Assembly (NCBI GenBank): GCA_945877575.1 | Contig: CAMDUE010000005.1 | Location: 1-64,000, forward strand | Source of the DNA: Chitinophaga pinensis | GTDB taxonomy: Bacteria > Bacteroidota > Bacteroidia > NS11-12g > UBA955 | Length of the DNA: 64,000 bases | Direction of reading: 5' to 3' | Shown here: positions 42,446-50,467 of the stretch, in pieces | How the letters are laid out: each line of letters begins with the position of its first letter | Numbering within the stretch: position 1 is the stretch's first letter | Program-made: the position numbers and the translations under genes | The notes under the pieces: model-generated | The model's database searches: none | What the model saw: the letters and a program-made list of their open reading frames with translations, nothing else | What the model was told of the DNA's origin: nothing

Positions 42446-45163
42446 ATGAGAAAAATCACTCAGTTATTTGGTTTATTAGGGATGATGTGGGCTGCGCAAA
42501 CAAATGCACAGACTATATTTTTCTCTGAATATGCCGAAGGAACTCAAGGTAACAACAAGTACATTGAGATCGCAAATCCTACAGATAAAGCGGTTGACTT
42601 GTCAGACTATTTATTGGTGGGTAACATCAATGGTGGTTCCACACGTCGAGATTCTTGGGATTTAGACGGTTCTTACATGATTGTAGGTGTGGTATTACAA
42701 CCAGGTCAAGTTTACACTATTGCAAACAATGCTGCAAAAAATCACATCTTATCTAAAGCTGACACAGCATTTGGATTCGTAACGGGTAAATTAGGTATCA
42801 GTTTCAACGGTGATGATTGGTTCGCTTTGTTGCGTAAATCAGATTCATCTTTTGTTGACGAAATTGGTCTTCCTGGTGCTGATCCTGGAACTGGTTGGAA
42901 TGGTGCAGGTGTTACTAACGTAACAGTTGATAAAACTTTGGTTCGTAAGCCTGGTATCAAGTCAGGCAATACTTGGAACAATAGCGCTGGCACGGATGCA
43001 GCATCAAGCGAATGGTTAGTTTCAGTTGGACCTAATGATACTGTTGTAAACTCTGGTATTGGATCACATAAATTCGAAACCTTGCGTATGGTTAAGTTTT
43101 CTGTAGACATGTCATCAGAAACTGTAAGTGCCAATGGGGTTCACGTAGCCGGAAACTTCCAAGGTTGGAGTCCATCTGGAACCAAATTAACTCAAGAGGG
43201 TTCAACCTCTATTTATTCAACCATTGTTGAGTTGAATCCAAATTCACTTGTGGAATACAAATTCATCAACAACAACGATTGGTCATCAGGAGTAGAAGGT
43301 GTTCCAGCTATTTCACAAAAAGGACACAAGAACAATGGTGAGACAAATGATAACCGTTGGTTTTGGTCAGGCACAGGTAAAGACACTTTGGTTTTACCCG
43401 CGTTTAAGTTTAGCGGAAGCGCACCTTCAGGTCAATATGCAGTGCGTTTTGCCGTTGATTTAAAGGCTGAAGCTAGTGTTAGCGCAGACGGAGTTCACCT
43501 AGCAGGAAACTTGCAGGGATGGGATCCAGGTAAATCACGCATGGTCAATTTATACAGCAGCAATAAGATTCACGAGATCATTTTTTGCTTGTCAGACGGT
43601 ACTTATGCTTTCAAATATGTAAACGGAAATGCATGGGGTAAAGACGAGTCAGTACCAGGTGCATGTGCTGTAAACAACAATCGTGAGGTTGTAGTGAACG
43701 GTGCAAACATTGAATTAAATAAAGTTTGTTACGGATCATGCGATGTATGTCCAGGTGCACCAGCTCCAAAATACAGAGTTACCTTCCAAGTTGATATGGC
43801 AAGCGAGTGTAACGTAGACGACGTAGATATTGCTGGTGGTAAAATCAACGGATGGTCAGGTGGAACAATGCTTTCAAACCAATCAGGTTTGAGCGGCGAC
43901 TGGAAAATCACCAAAATTGGAGTAGGTCCATCTAAAGGCGATATCAGCTGGTTCAGCGAGAGCATCAATGCAACTACACGTGCATGTATGCAAGATGACC
44001 GCGTAATCTTGAATAGAGATGGTTCATTCCACAATGTTATGGGTTCTGAGACTTGGATCGAAGGATGGCAGAAAACAGGAGCAAACGGTTGTGGAACTCC
44101 AGTAGCTCCATTTGATGGATCAACAGCAGGAACATGGAAAGACCACGGAAACGGATCCTTCACTGTATACGGAAAAGGAAGTCACGTAGGTTTACCAAAA
44201 GTAGTTAATGGTGCTGAAATCAGTAAAAATGAAGATGCTCGTGATTCAGTTACTTACGAATATTCAATCACAGGAACCAAATTAACCACTTACATCAACT
44301 TTGGTGGTGGATACTGGCAGTTTGAATACGACAGAAATACTTCAAAATCAACTGTATGGAGTACAACCATCGTATTGGATTCAGGAGCAGAAATTGCACA
44401 CAAAATCAGAAAGATCACCAAATCAAACGGATCAGACATCGTATCTTGGGAAGGTGGATCAGACCGCAAAATCTTCGCACACGGAGATACTACCTTGTTG
44501 GCTCGTTGCTTTGGTAAAGACGAAGCATGCTCAGGAACACCCATTCCAGCAGCAGACGTAACTTTCAAAGTAGATATGTCACAAGAAATTGCTGCAGACA
44601 CAGTATGGTTGATGGGTTCAATGACCATCCCAGCTTGGCAGTCAGGAGCAATTGCTATGACTCCATCAGCAACTGAGAAAGACGTTTACGAGACAACAGT
44701 AAAAGGAATTTGTCCAGATTATTTCGAATACAAATTTGCAAATGAGGCGATGAATTCACAAACTACCGGTGAGAAATTCCCAGATACAACAGACCGCAGC
44801 TGTTTAGTTGATAACGGTTTGGGAGCATTCAACCGCAAGTTGACACGTACCAACGGAGATGCAATCACCGTGTTCTACATGTTCAACAGCTGTATGATGG
44901 GTGGTAATAGCAATGTTGCAGACTTGTCTTCAGAGGTTAGCATTGCACCAGTACCAGCGGTAGAAAGCTTCACAGTAAGATTGGCAGGATCAACTGCTAC
45001 TCAAGTGAGCATCATGAGCATCGACGGACGCGTTGTTCGCAGCATGAATACCAATTCTTCAACTGTTGAAATGAACTGTTCAGGATTGAACGGAGTTTAC
45101 TTGGTAAGCATCGTAGATCAAATGGGCAGAACAGCGGTAAAGAAAATAGTCTGTGGTCAATAG
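42446..45163 (+). CDS. Secreted LTD/starch-binding-like protein with T9SS sorting domain (2)
   Basis: A 905-residue protein. After the signal peptide (about 1-21) comes a lamin-tail-type domain (about 23-170) beginning TIFFSEYAEGTQGNNKYIEI, absent from copy 1. From MVKFSVDMSSETVSANG (about 215) it is nearly identical to the first protein, including all repeats and the C-terminal T9SS domain. It also ends VCGQ from heptamer array H4. Lamin-tail domains are frequent on secreted Bacteroidota proteins. It is probably surface-displayed with the first protein; a role in binding starch-like glycans is inference. Confidence 0.85.
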   Translation: MRKITQLFGLLGMMWAAQTNAQTIFFSEYAEGTQGNNKYIEIANPTDKAVDLSDYLLVGNINGGSTRRDSWDLDGSYMIVGVVLQPGQVYTIANNAAKNHILSKADTAFGFVTGKLGISFNGDDWFALLRKSDSSFVDEIGLPGADPGTGWNGAGVTNVTVDKTLVRKPGIKSGNTWNNSAGTDAASSEWLVSVGPNDTVVNSGIGSHKFETLRMVKFSVDMSSETVSANGVHVAGNFQGWSPSGTKLTQEGSTSIYSTIVELNPNSLVEYKFINNNDWSSGVEGVPAISQKGHKNNGETNDNRWFWSGTGKDTLVLPAFKFSGSAPSGQYAVRFAVDLKAEASVSADGVHLAGNLQGWDPGKSRMVNLYSSNKIHEIIFCLSDGTYAFKYVNGNAWGKDESVPGACAVNNNREVVVNGANIELNKVCYGSCDVCPGAPAPKYRVTFQVDMASECNVDDVDIAGGKINGWSGGTMLSNQSGLSGDWKITKIGVGPSKGDISWFSESINATTRACMQDDRVILNRDGSFHNVMGSETWIEGWQKTGANGCGTPVAPFDGSTAGTWKDHGNGSFTVYGKGSHVGLPKVVNGAEISKNEDARDSVTYEYSITGTKLTTYINFGGGYWQFEYDRNTSKSTVWSTTIVLDSGAEIAHKIRKITKSNGSDIVSWEGGSDRKIFAHGDTTLLARCFGKDEACSGTPIPAADVTFKVDMSQEIAADTVWLMGSMTIPAWQSGAIAMTPSATEKDVYETTVKGICPDYFEYKFANEAMNSQTTGEKFPDTTDRSCLVDNGLGAFNRKLTRTNGDAITVFYMFNSCMMGGNSNVADLSSEVSIAPVPAVESFTVRLAGSTATQVSIMSIDGRVVRSMNTNSSTVEMNCSGLNGVYLVSIVDQMGRTAVKKIVCGQ

Positions 45164-45272
45164 TCTATAGTCTATAGTCGGTAGTCGGTAGTCGGTAGTC
45201 GGAAGACGGTAGACGGTAGTCGGTAGTCGGAAGGCTAGAGGCTAGAGGCTAGAGACTAGAGACTAGAGACTC
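45147..45272 (+). repeat. Heptamer repeat array H4 (18 units)
   Basis: Eighteen phased 7-bp units. The outer units match H3 (TAGTCTG, TGGTCAA at the start; GAGACTA, GAGACTC at the end), but the inner runs differ: two TAGTCTA after TGGTCAA here, against five plus one TGGTCTA in H3, and more TAGTCGG here. The first units encode the protein C-terminus and stop. Confidence 0.92.
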
Positions 45273-45289
45273 GTAAAATAAAACAAATG

Positions 45290-45318
45290 AACCCGGGGCG
45301 AAAGTTCCGGGTTTTTTT
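45290..45318 (+). terminator. Rho-independent terminator after array H4
   Basis: Same AACCCGG/CCGGGTT hairpin and T run as at 42222-42250. Confidence 0.88.
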
Positions 45319-45319
45319 G

Positions 45320-45494
45320 TACTCGGTACCTTGTACCGGGTACTTGGTAATTGGTACTTGGTAGATGGTGTAGGGACCAGGGTCTAGCGATAAGAGACGA
45401 GCCCGGTCCCCGGTCCCCGGTACCCGAAGCCTGCTACCCGAAACCCGAAACCCGAAACCCGAAACCCGGTATCCGGTATCCGGTACCCGATAAT
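45320..45494 (-). repeat. Heptamer repeat array H5 (25 units)
   Basis: Exactly 25 units of 7 bp fill the space from the terminator of the secreted-protein gene to the stop codon of the convergent FAH-family gene. Units include TACTTGG, CGGTCCC, CGAAACC (four in a row) and CGGTATC. Less uniform than H2-H4 in the left third, but the 7-bp phase holds throughout. Confidence 0.85.
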
Positions 45495-46120
45495 TAGTAA
45501 ACCTGAAACGAAAACATCTCAGTAGATTCAATGAAGCCCGTGAGATGGTCGCCGGGGGTGACGGGGCCTACGCCGGCGGGAGTGCCAGTGAAGATGTAGT
45601 CGCCGATTTTTAATGTGAAATATTGGGAAACGTGGCTGATGATTTCGTCAATGTTGTTGATCATGAAATCAGTGTTGCCCTGTTGAGCAACCACGTTGTT
45701 TTTTTGAAGGCTGAAATTTAATGTTTTGATGGATTCTTTTGGGGCAAAGCCAAACTGTTCCAAAGGGAGGAATTTGCTGATAACAGCTGAGTGATCAAAG
45801 CCTTTCGCTTTTTCCCAAGGAAGGCCTTTTTCTTTGAGTTTTGACTGTATATCACGAGCGGTGAAGTCTATTCCGAGGGCAATTTCAGAGTAATAGTCTC
45901 TGGCAAATTGAATGGGAATGTGTTTACCTAATTTGTTGATTTTGATGACCAGTTCTACTTCGTAGTGAACGTCGTTTGAGAATTCTGGGATGAAAAATGG
46001 AGCGTTATTGCGAAGCAGTGCTGAATCCGGTTTTATGAAAATGACTGGCTCATCGGGAATTTCGTTGTTGAGTTCGCGAATGTGTTCGGCGTAATTTCGG
46101 CCAATGCAAATGATTTTCAT
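45494..46120 (-). CDS. Fumarylacetoacetate hydrolase-family protein
   Basis: A 208-residue FAH-fold protein starting MKIICIGRNYAEHIREL, with the metal ligands in HYEVELVIKINKLG (Glu residues about 53-55) and ALGIDFTARDIQ (Asp about 84), and GDYIFTGTPAGVGPV near the end. The short form is typical of FAHD1-type acylpyruvate hydrolases/oxaloacetate decarboxylases; exact substrate unknown. It lies 12 bp downstream of purA and is probably co-transcribed. Confidence 0.9.
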   Translation of the reverse strand: MKIICIGRNYAEHIRELNNEIPDEPVIFIKPDSALLRNNAPFFIPEFSNDVHYEVELVIKINKLGKHIPIQFARDYYSEIALGIDFTARDIQSKLKEKGLPWEKAKGFDHSAVISKFLPLEQFGFAPKESIKTLNFSLQKNNVVAQQGNTDFMINNIDEIISHVSQYFTLKIGDYIFTGTPAGVGPVTPGDHLTGFIESTEMFSFQVY

Positions 46121-46132
46121 AAAAGGGAATGA

Positions 46133-47401
46133 TTAGTTCCTGACTAAGGTCTCGTCGCGGCCAGGTCCCATGGAAATGACTGAGATTTTGCTTCCTATAT
46201 AATTTTCTACGAACTCTACGTAGTTTTTGAAAGTTGAATCCATGGCATCGTATCCCGCATTGAGGTTTAGATCTTTTCCCCAGCCAGGGAAGGACTGATA
46301 AACGGGTTCAATTTGAGTATTGCACAAATTTGCGGGGACTTCTTGAGTCAATTGATCGCCAATTTTATAAGAAGTGGCAACATTCAATTCTTCGAATCCA
46401 TTGAGGACATCACCTTTCATCATGATGAGTTCATCAACACCGTTAAGCATGCAAGTGTATTTTAAAGCTACTAGGTCTAACCAACCAGTTCTGCGTTCAC
46501 GACCCGTAGTGGCACCGAATTCATGTCCGAGCTGACGAATTTCTTCTCCTAGGGCATTGTCAAGTTCAGTTGGGAAGGGGCCAGAACCTACACGAGTGCA
46601 ATAGGCTTTAAAAATGCCGTAAACTTTGCGAATGTGCTTGGGTGCTACTCCTAGTCCAGTGCAAACACCGCCTGAAAGTGTGTTGCTTGAGGTAACGTAT
46701 GGATAAGTTCCAAATTCAACATCGAGCATGCTGCCTTGAGCACCTTCCGCAAGGATTTTTTTACCTTCGCTGATGTATTGATGAATGAGGTATTCGCTGT
46801 TTACGAGTTTCAGTGTTTTGAGTCTTTCGATGGCAGCAAAAAACTTGGTCTCTTCAGATGGTAGGTCAAAGTCTGTGTAGCCATAGAACTCAATTTGTTT
46901 GAGGTGGTTTTCTACGGTAGAGCGGTATTTCTGATTGAAATCAGGGTCTAGAATGTCGCCAACGCGCATGCCTGAACGGCCGATTTTATCGCGGTACGTT
47001 GGGCCTATTCCACGCAGAGTACTTCCAATTTTATCTTTTCCTTTGGATGCTTCTGAAGCAGCATCTAAGATGCGGTGAGTTGGTAAAATGAGGTGTGCTT
47101 TTTGAGAGATGAGAAGTCTTTCATGATAGTCGGGACACTCATCTTTGATACGGTCAATTTCTTCTCCAAGGCGGACAGGGTCTATGACAACGCCGTTGCC
47201 TATCAGGTTAAGTATATTTTTACGGAAAATTCCTGATGGAATGGTATTCAAGACAAATTTTTTGCCTTCAAATTCAAGGGAATGCCCAGCATTGGGACCT
47301 CCTTGAAAGCGAGCCACTAGGTCGTATTTAGGAGTTAAGTAATCTGCAATTTTGCCTTTTCCTTCGTCGCCCCATTGGAGGCCTAAAATAACGTCAATCA
47401 T
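46133..47401 (-). CDS. purA: Adenylosuccinate synthetase
   Basis: A 422-residue enzyme joining IMP and aspartate with GTP to give adenylosuccinate in AMP synthesis. The signature LGLQWGDEGKGKIADYL (6-22) carries the catalytic Asp and GTP loop; PNAGHS and the GSTLRGIGPTYRDKIGRSG segment bind IMP. Length is normal (about 420-430). It follows the fur-like gene by 9 bp and precedes the FAH gene by 12 bp. Confidence 0.98.
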   Translation of the reverse strand: MIDVILGLQWGDEGKGKIADYLTPKYDLVARFQGGPNAGHSLEFEGKKFVLNTIPSGIFRKNILNLIGNGVVIDPVRLGEEIDRIKDECPDYHERLLISQKAHLILPTHRILDAASEASKGKDKIGSTLRGIGPTYRDKIGRSGMRVGDILDPDFNQKYRSTVENHLKQIEFYGYTDFDLPSEETKFFAAIERLKTLKLVNSEYLIHQYISEGKKILAEGAQGSMLDVEFGTYPYVTSSNTLSGGVCTGLGVAPKHIRKVYGIFKAYCTRVGSGPFPTELDNALGEEIRQLGHEFGATTGRERRTGWLDLVALKYTCMLNGVDELIMMKGDVLNGFEELNVATSYKIGDQLTQEVPANLCNTQIEPVYQSFPGWGKDLNLNAGYDAMDSTFKNYVEFVENYIGSKISVISMGPGRDETLVRN

Positions 47402-47410
47402 GTAGGGTGT

Positions 47411-47902
47411 TTAAATTATGGATTTTTGGCATTGAGCACATGACCCGTCTTCGTTGGTCAGGGGTTCGCCATAGAGGTGTAATGAATGTGAACTGATATC
47501 AAATTTGAGTAATCCGCCCATGGTGGAGCTGATTTGTTGTACTCGAGGATCGCAAAATTCCATCACTTTTTTGCATTTATTGCAAATGAGGTGATCGTGT
47601 TGTCGGTAACCGTAGGCTTGTTCAAAGTGGCTGGTGTTTTGGCCAAATTGGTGCTTTTTTACCAATCCTGCTTCAACTAAAAGATCAAGGGTGTTGTATA
47701 CGGTTGCGCGACTAACATGGTAGTTGCGGGACTTCATTTTCAAGTAGAGTTGATCTACATCAAAATGATCCTTGTAGGTGTAGATTTCGTCAAGGATGGC
47801 ATAACGTTCGGGAGTTTTGCGTTGCTTGTTTGTCTCCAAAAATTGGGTGAACAACTCTCTGACTTCGTCTTTGACTTTTTGGATTTTCGGGTCGATTTTC
47901 AT
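47411..47902 (-). CDS. Fur-family transcriptional regulator
   Basis: A 163-residue repressor with a winged-helix N-terminus (recognition region VSRATVYNTLDLLVEAGLV, about 68-86), a metal site HDHLICNKCKK (about 108-118) and a second CxxC (CAQC, about 155-158), the structural zinc of Fur/PerR proteins. Whether it senses iron, zinc or peroxide is not clear. The SPOR gene precedes it by 3 bp and purA follows by 9 bp, a typical Bacteroidota grouping. Confidence 0.92.
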   Translation of the reverse strand: MKIDPKIQKVKDEVRELFTQFLETNKQRKTPERYAILDEIYTYKDHFDVDQLYLKMKSRNYHVSRATVYNTLDLLVEAGLVKKHQFGQNTSHFEQAYGYRQHDHLICNKCKKVMEFCDPRVQQISSTMGGLLKFDISSHSLHLYGEPLTNEDGSCAQCQKSII

Positions 47903-47905
47903 GTC

Positions 47906-48292
47906 TTACTCTTCTCGTTTGAAGGGAATAGGCATTCTGATTTTTTTGGCGTTAGAATAATATTTGCGAATTTCAGCCATAGCGGCGTCTGCCTCATTGT
48001 TTGTGGAGTATGCACCTACGTACACTTTGAAATTAGGTTCATCGTAGATGATTTGAGCAGAATATAGAGAATCCAACTTTTCGTCTACTTCTTGTTTTAG
48101 TGAAATTGCATCTGCGCGGTTGCTCCGCATGCCTATGAAAATTCTAAAACCTGCTACAATATGATCTTCGGCACTGCGGCGATTGAGTCTGGCTTTTTCG
48201 GCATTAATGACTGATTCTTCAGCAATGATTTGCACCTGTGCATAGGCGTCAAAACATCCCCAGAAAAGCAAAAACAAAAAAGCGCTGCGCAT
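47906..48292 (-). CDS. SPOR-domain exported protein
   Basis: The ATG at 48292 gives 128 residues: signal peptide (MRSAFLFLLFWGCFDAYAQ) and then a SPOR-like repeat (about 48-122) with HIVAGFRIFIGMRSNRADA and PNFKVYVGAYSTNNEADAA, which binds denuded peptidoglycan. A longer frame would run through the divergent gpmI start and is rejected. It lies 3 bp from the fur-like gene. Confidence 0.75.
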   Translation of the reverse strand: MRSAFLFLLFWGCFDAYAQVQIIAEESVINAEKARLNRRSAEDHIVAGFRIFIGMRSNRADAISLKQEVDEKLDSLYSAQIIYDEPNFKVYVGAYSTNNEADAAMAEIRKYYSNAKKIRMPIPFKREE

Positions 48293-48339
48293 AAACCACA
48301 AATATCGTATAAAATCATCGAGTTGAGGTAAGGCTTCCG

Positions 48340-48347
48340 TAAATTTG
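48340..48347 (+). promoter_or_regulatory. Putative -7 element TAAATTTG for gpmI
   Basis: TAAATTTG ends 5 bp before the gpmI ATG at 48353, predicting a very short or no leader. Confidence 0.35.
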
Positions 48348-48352
48348 TAGGA

Positions 48353-49870
48353 ATGTCGAAAAAAGCTGCAATTGTGATTCTGGATGGCTGGGGCTTGGGT
48401 AATAAGTCGAAGTCTGACGCCGTTTATTGTGCCAATACTCCTTTTACGGATTCTTTGACGGTGAAATTTCCGCACGCCACGTTGAGGACGGATGGTGAAA
48501 ACGTAGGACTTCCAGAGGGTCAGATGGGAAACAGCGAAGTTGGGCACATGAACATTGGCGCAGGAAGAGTAGTTTGGCAGATGTTGGCTAAAATCAATAA
48601 GTCTTTTAAAGATGGTGAAGCCGCTAAAAATGAAATTTTGCAAGAAATATTTCAGAAATCCATTCAATTGAACAAGCCATTACACTTGTTTGGTCTGGTT
48701 TCTGACGGTGGAGTGCACGCTCATATTGATCACCTCATTCAATTGTGCCATCTAGCAACGCAAAAAGGGGTGCAAGATATTTATATTCATGCATTTCTGG
48801 ATGGAAGGGATACTGATCCTAAATCGGGTCTAGGTTTTTTGAAAAAGTTACAAGAGGGAATTCAGGGAACAGCGGCGCAAATAAGTACCGTTGTGGGAAG
48901 GTATTTTGCCATGGATAGAGACCTTCGATGGGAAAGAGTGAAAAAAGCCTACGATGTTATGGTTAAAGGAACGGGTGAAATGGCTTGCGGATTGTTTGAA
49001 ACCATTGAAAGTCATTACAACAAAGGTGAAACCGATGAATTTATGTCTCCCATTCGCTGTTTAGACGGTGAAGAAGGGTTGATAAAAGAAGGTGATGTGG
49101 CGTTGTGTTTTAATTTCAGAACTGATCGTGGAAGACAAATCAGCAGAGCGCTCACTCAGGAAGATTTTCACGAGTACAACATGCACGCCTTGAAATTGTA
49201 TTTTTACACCTTGACCCAATACGATGAGAAATTCAAAATTTCTGGAGTGGTATTTGAAAATGATAACTTGCAGATGACCTTGGGTGAAGTTTTGGAAGCT
49301 GCTGGAAAGAGCCAATTGAGAGCTGCAGAAACCGAGAAATATCCTCATGTTACCTTCTTTTTTAGCGGGGGACGTGAACAAGAGTTCAAAAGTGAAACCC
49401 GTATAATGGCCAATTCGCCCAAAGTAGCTACTTATGATTTACAACCCGAAATGAGTGCCGTTGAATTGACAGATAGGGTCATAGAATGTATTGATTCAGA
49501 GCAACCCGATTTTGTGTGTTTGAATTATGCAAACGCAGATATGGTGGGACATACAGGCGTTTACGAAGCCATTGTGAAAGCGGTTGAAACAGTAGATCAT
49601 TGTTTGGAAAAGTTGATGGGTTCATTGGTGAAAAACGGTTACGAAACTTTGGTGATTGCTGATCACGGTAACGCTGACTTTGCCATCAATGACGATGGAA
49701 CTCCAAACACGGCTCACACCACCAATCCGGTTCCCGTATGGATGATTTCCGACCAAAATCATCAAATACACGATGGGAAATTAGCCGATGTTGCTCCTAC
49801 TATTTTGGATTTGATGGGGTTAATTCAACCGGCTGAGATGACTGGAAAATCACTAATTACGAATCAATAA
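48353..49870 (+). CDS. gpmI: 2,3-bisphosphoglycerate-independent phosphoglycerate mutase
   Basis: A 505-residue glycolytic enzyme interconverting 3- and 2-phosphoglycerate. The alkaline-phosphatase-type motifs are VILDGWGLG (metal Asp), GNSEVGHMNIGAGR (phosphorylated Ser, about 62) and VIADHGNAD near the C-terminus. Length is standard. It begins a rightward cluster with the lipoprotein gene 3 bp downstream. The start is supported by the -7 element just upstream. Confidence 0.97.
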   Translation: MSKKAAIVILDGWGLGNKSKSDAVYCANTPFTDSLTVKFPHATLRTDGENVGLPEGQMGNSEVGHMNIGAGRVVWQMLAKINKSFKDGEAAKNEILQEIFQKSIQLNKPLHLFGLVSDGGVHAHIDHLIQLCHLATQKGVQDIYIHAFLDGRDTDPKSGLGFLKKLQEGIQGTAAQISTVVGRYFAMDRDLRWERVKKAYDVMVKGTGEMACGLFETIESHYNKGETDEFMSPIRCLDGEEGLIKEGDVALCFNFRTDRGRQISRALTQEDFHEYNMHALKLYFYTLTQYDEKFKISGVVFENDNLQMTLGEVLEAAGKSQLRAAETEKYPHVTFFFSGGREQEFKSETRIMANSPKVATYDLQPEMSAVELTDRVIECIDSEQPDFVCLNYANADMVGHTGVYEAIVKAVETVDHCLEKLMGSLVKNGYETLVIADHGNADFAINDDGTPNTAHTTNPVPVWMISDQNHQIHDGKLADVAPTILDLMGLIQPAEMTGKSLITNQ

Positions 49871-49873
49871 ACC

Positions 49874-50449
49874 ATGAGATTTTTACATTTAATTATAATT
49901 GGACTTGTTTTCGGGGGATGTTCTTCCGACGCTCAACTGCCTGAAAATATAACAGATGGCTATGCCATTAATGTGATTAAGGATCTGGAATCAATGTCAA
50001 AACAATCGCGCTTGACCTTGGTGCGCAGTGTGGCTATTGGCGAGAAAATTGAGTCAACAGAAATGGTCATTGATACCATGAAAAGTAAAGCAGCGAAATT
50101 GGAGGCATTAAAGTCAGAGTATGTGGCTTTTTTGAATATTCAAACGGAGACTTTGTTAAAAAACATGAATTTGACCGTAGATAGTGGTGGGGGATATGAG
50201 AGCCGTAACTATTCCAATAAAGATACCACTGCTTTTTTACAAGAGTTTAAAATCATTAAAAGCCGTGGTCAATTGCAAGGGTATTTTTGGAAGACCCGTC
50301 AGCGCAATTGGTTGGTAGATAGAGATATTGAGAATTTTTATCTTCCCCAGAAGGGATACGTAACTCAAATTATAGAAAATACTTGGTGGAAGTCCCCCGA
50401 AAGAATAAACATACAATTAGAGGTATTAGGACCCCAAAACGCTCGTTAA
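49874..50449 (+). CDS. Hypothetical lipoprotein
   Basis: A 191-residue protein with lipobox LVFGGC (Cys16). The region about 35-90 is helical and charged (EMVIDTMKSKAAKLEALKSE); no domain recognised. It sits 3 bp after gpmI and 18 bp before the aldehyde dehydrogenase gene. Not assigned a function. Confidence 0.7.
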   Translation: MRFLHLIIIGLVFGGCSSDAQLPENITDGYAINVIKDLESMSKQSRLTLVRSVAIGEKIESTEMVIDTMKSKAAKLEALKSEYVAFLNIQTETLLKNMNLTVDSGGGYESRNYSNKDTTAFLQEFKIIKSRGQLQGYFWKTRQRNWLVDRDIENFYLPQKGYVTQIIENTWWKSPERINIQLEVLGPQNAR

Positions 50450-50467
50450 CAAATCAATAAGGCTACG

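Larger units (their letters stand above)
43088..45318 (+). repeat. Long direct duplication, copy B
   Basis: Second copy of the 40006-42250 segment, fused behind a new N-terminal lamin-tail region. It includes the heptamer array (two units shorter) and the terminator. Confidence 0.9.

Noticed and set aside
40647-44628. Long antisense frames within both secreted-protein genes
   Set aside because: They occur at the same place in both copies because the sequence is duplicated, and they show no domain features; shadows of codon bias.
37802-45494. CRISPR array or other spacer-repeat locus in the repetitive stretches
   Set aside because: Repeats are contiguous 7-bp units without spacers, and no cas-like genes are in the window.
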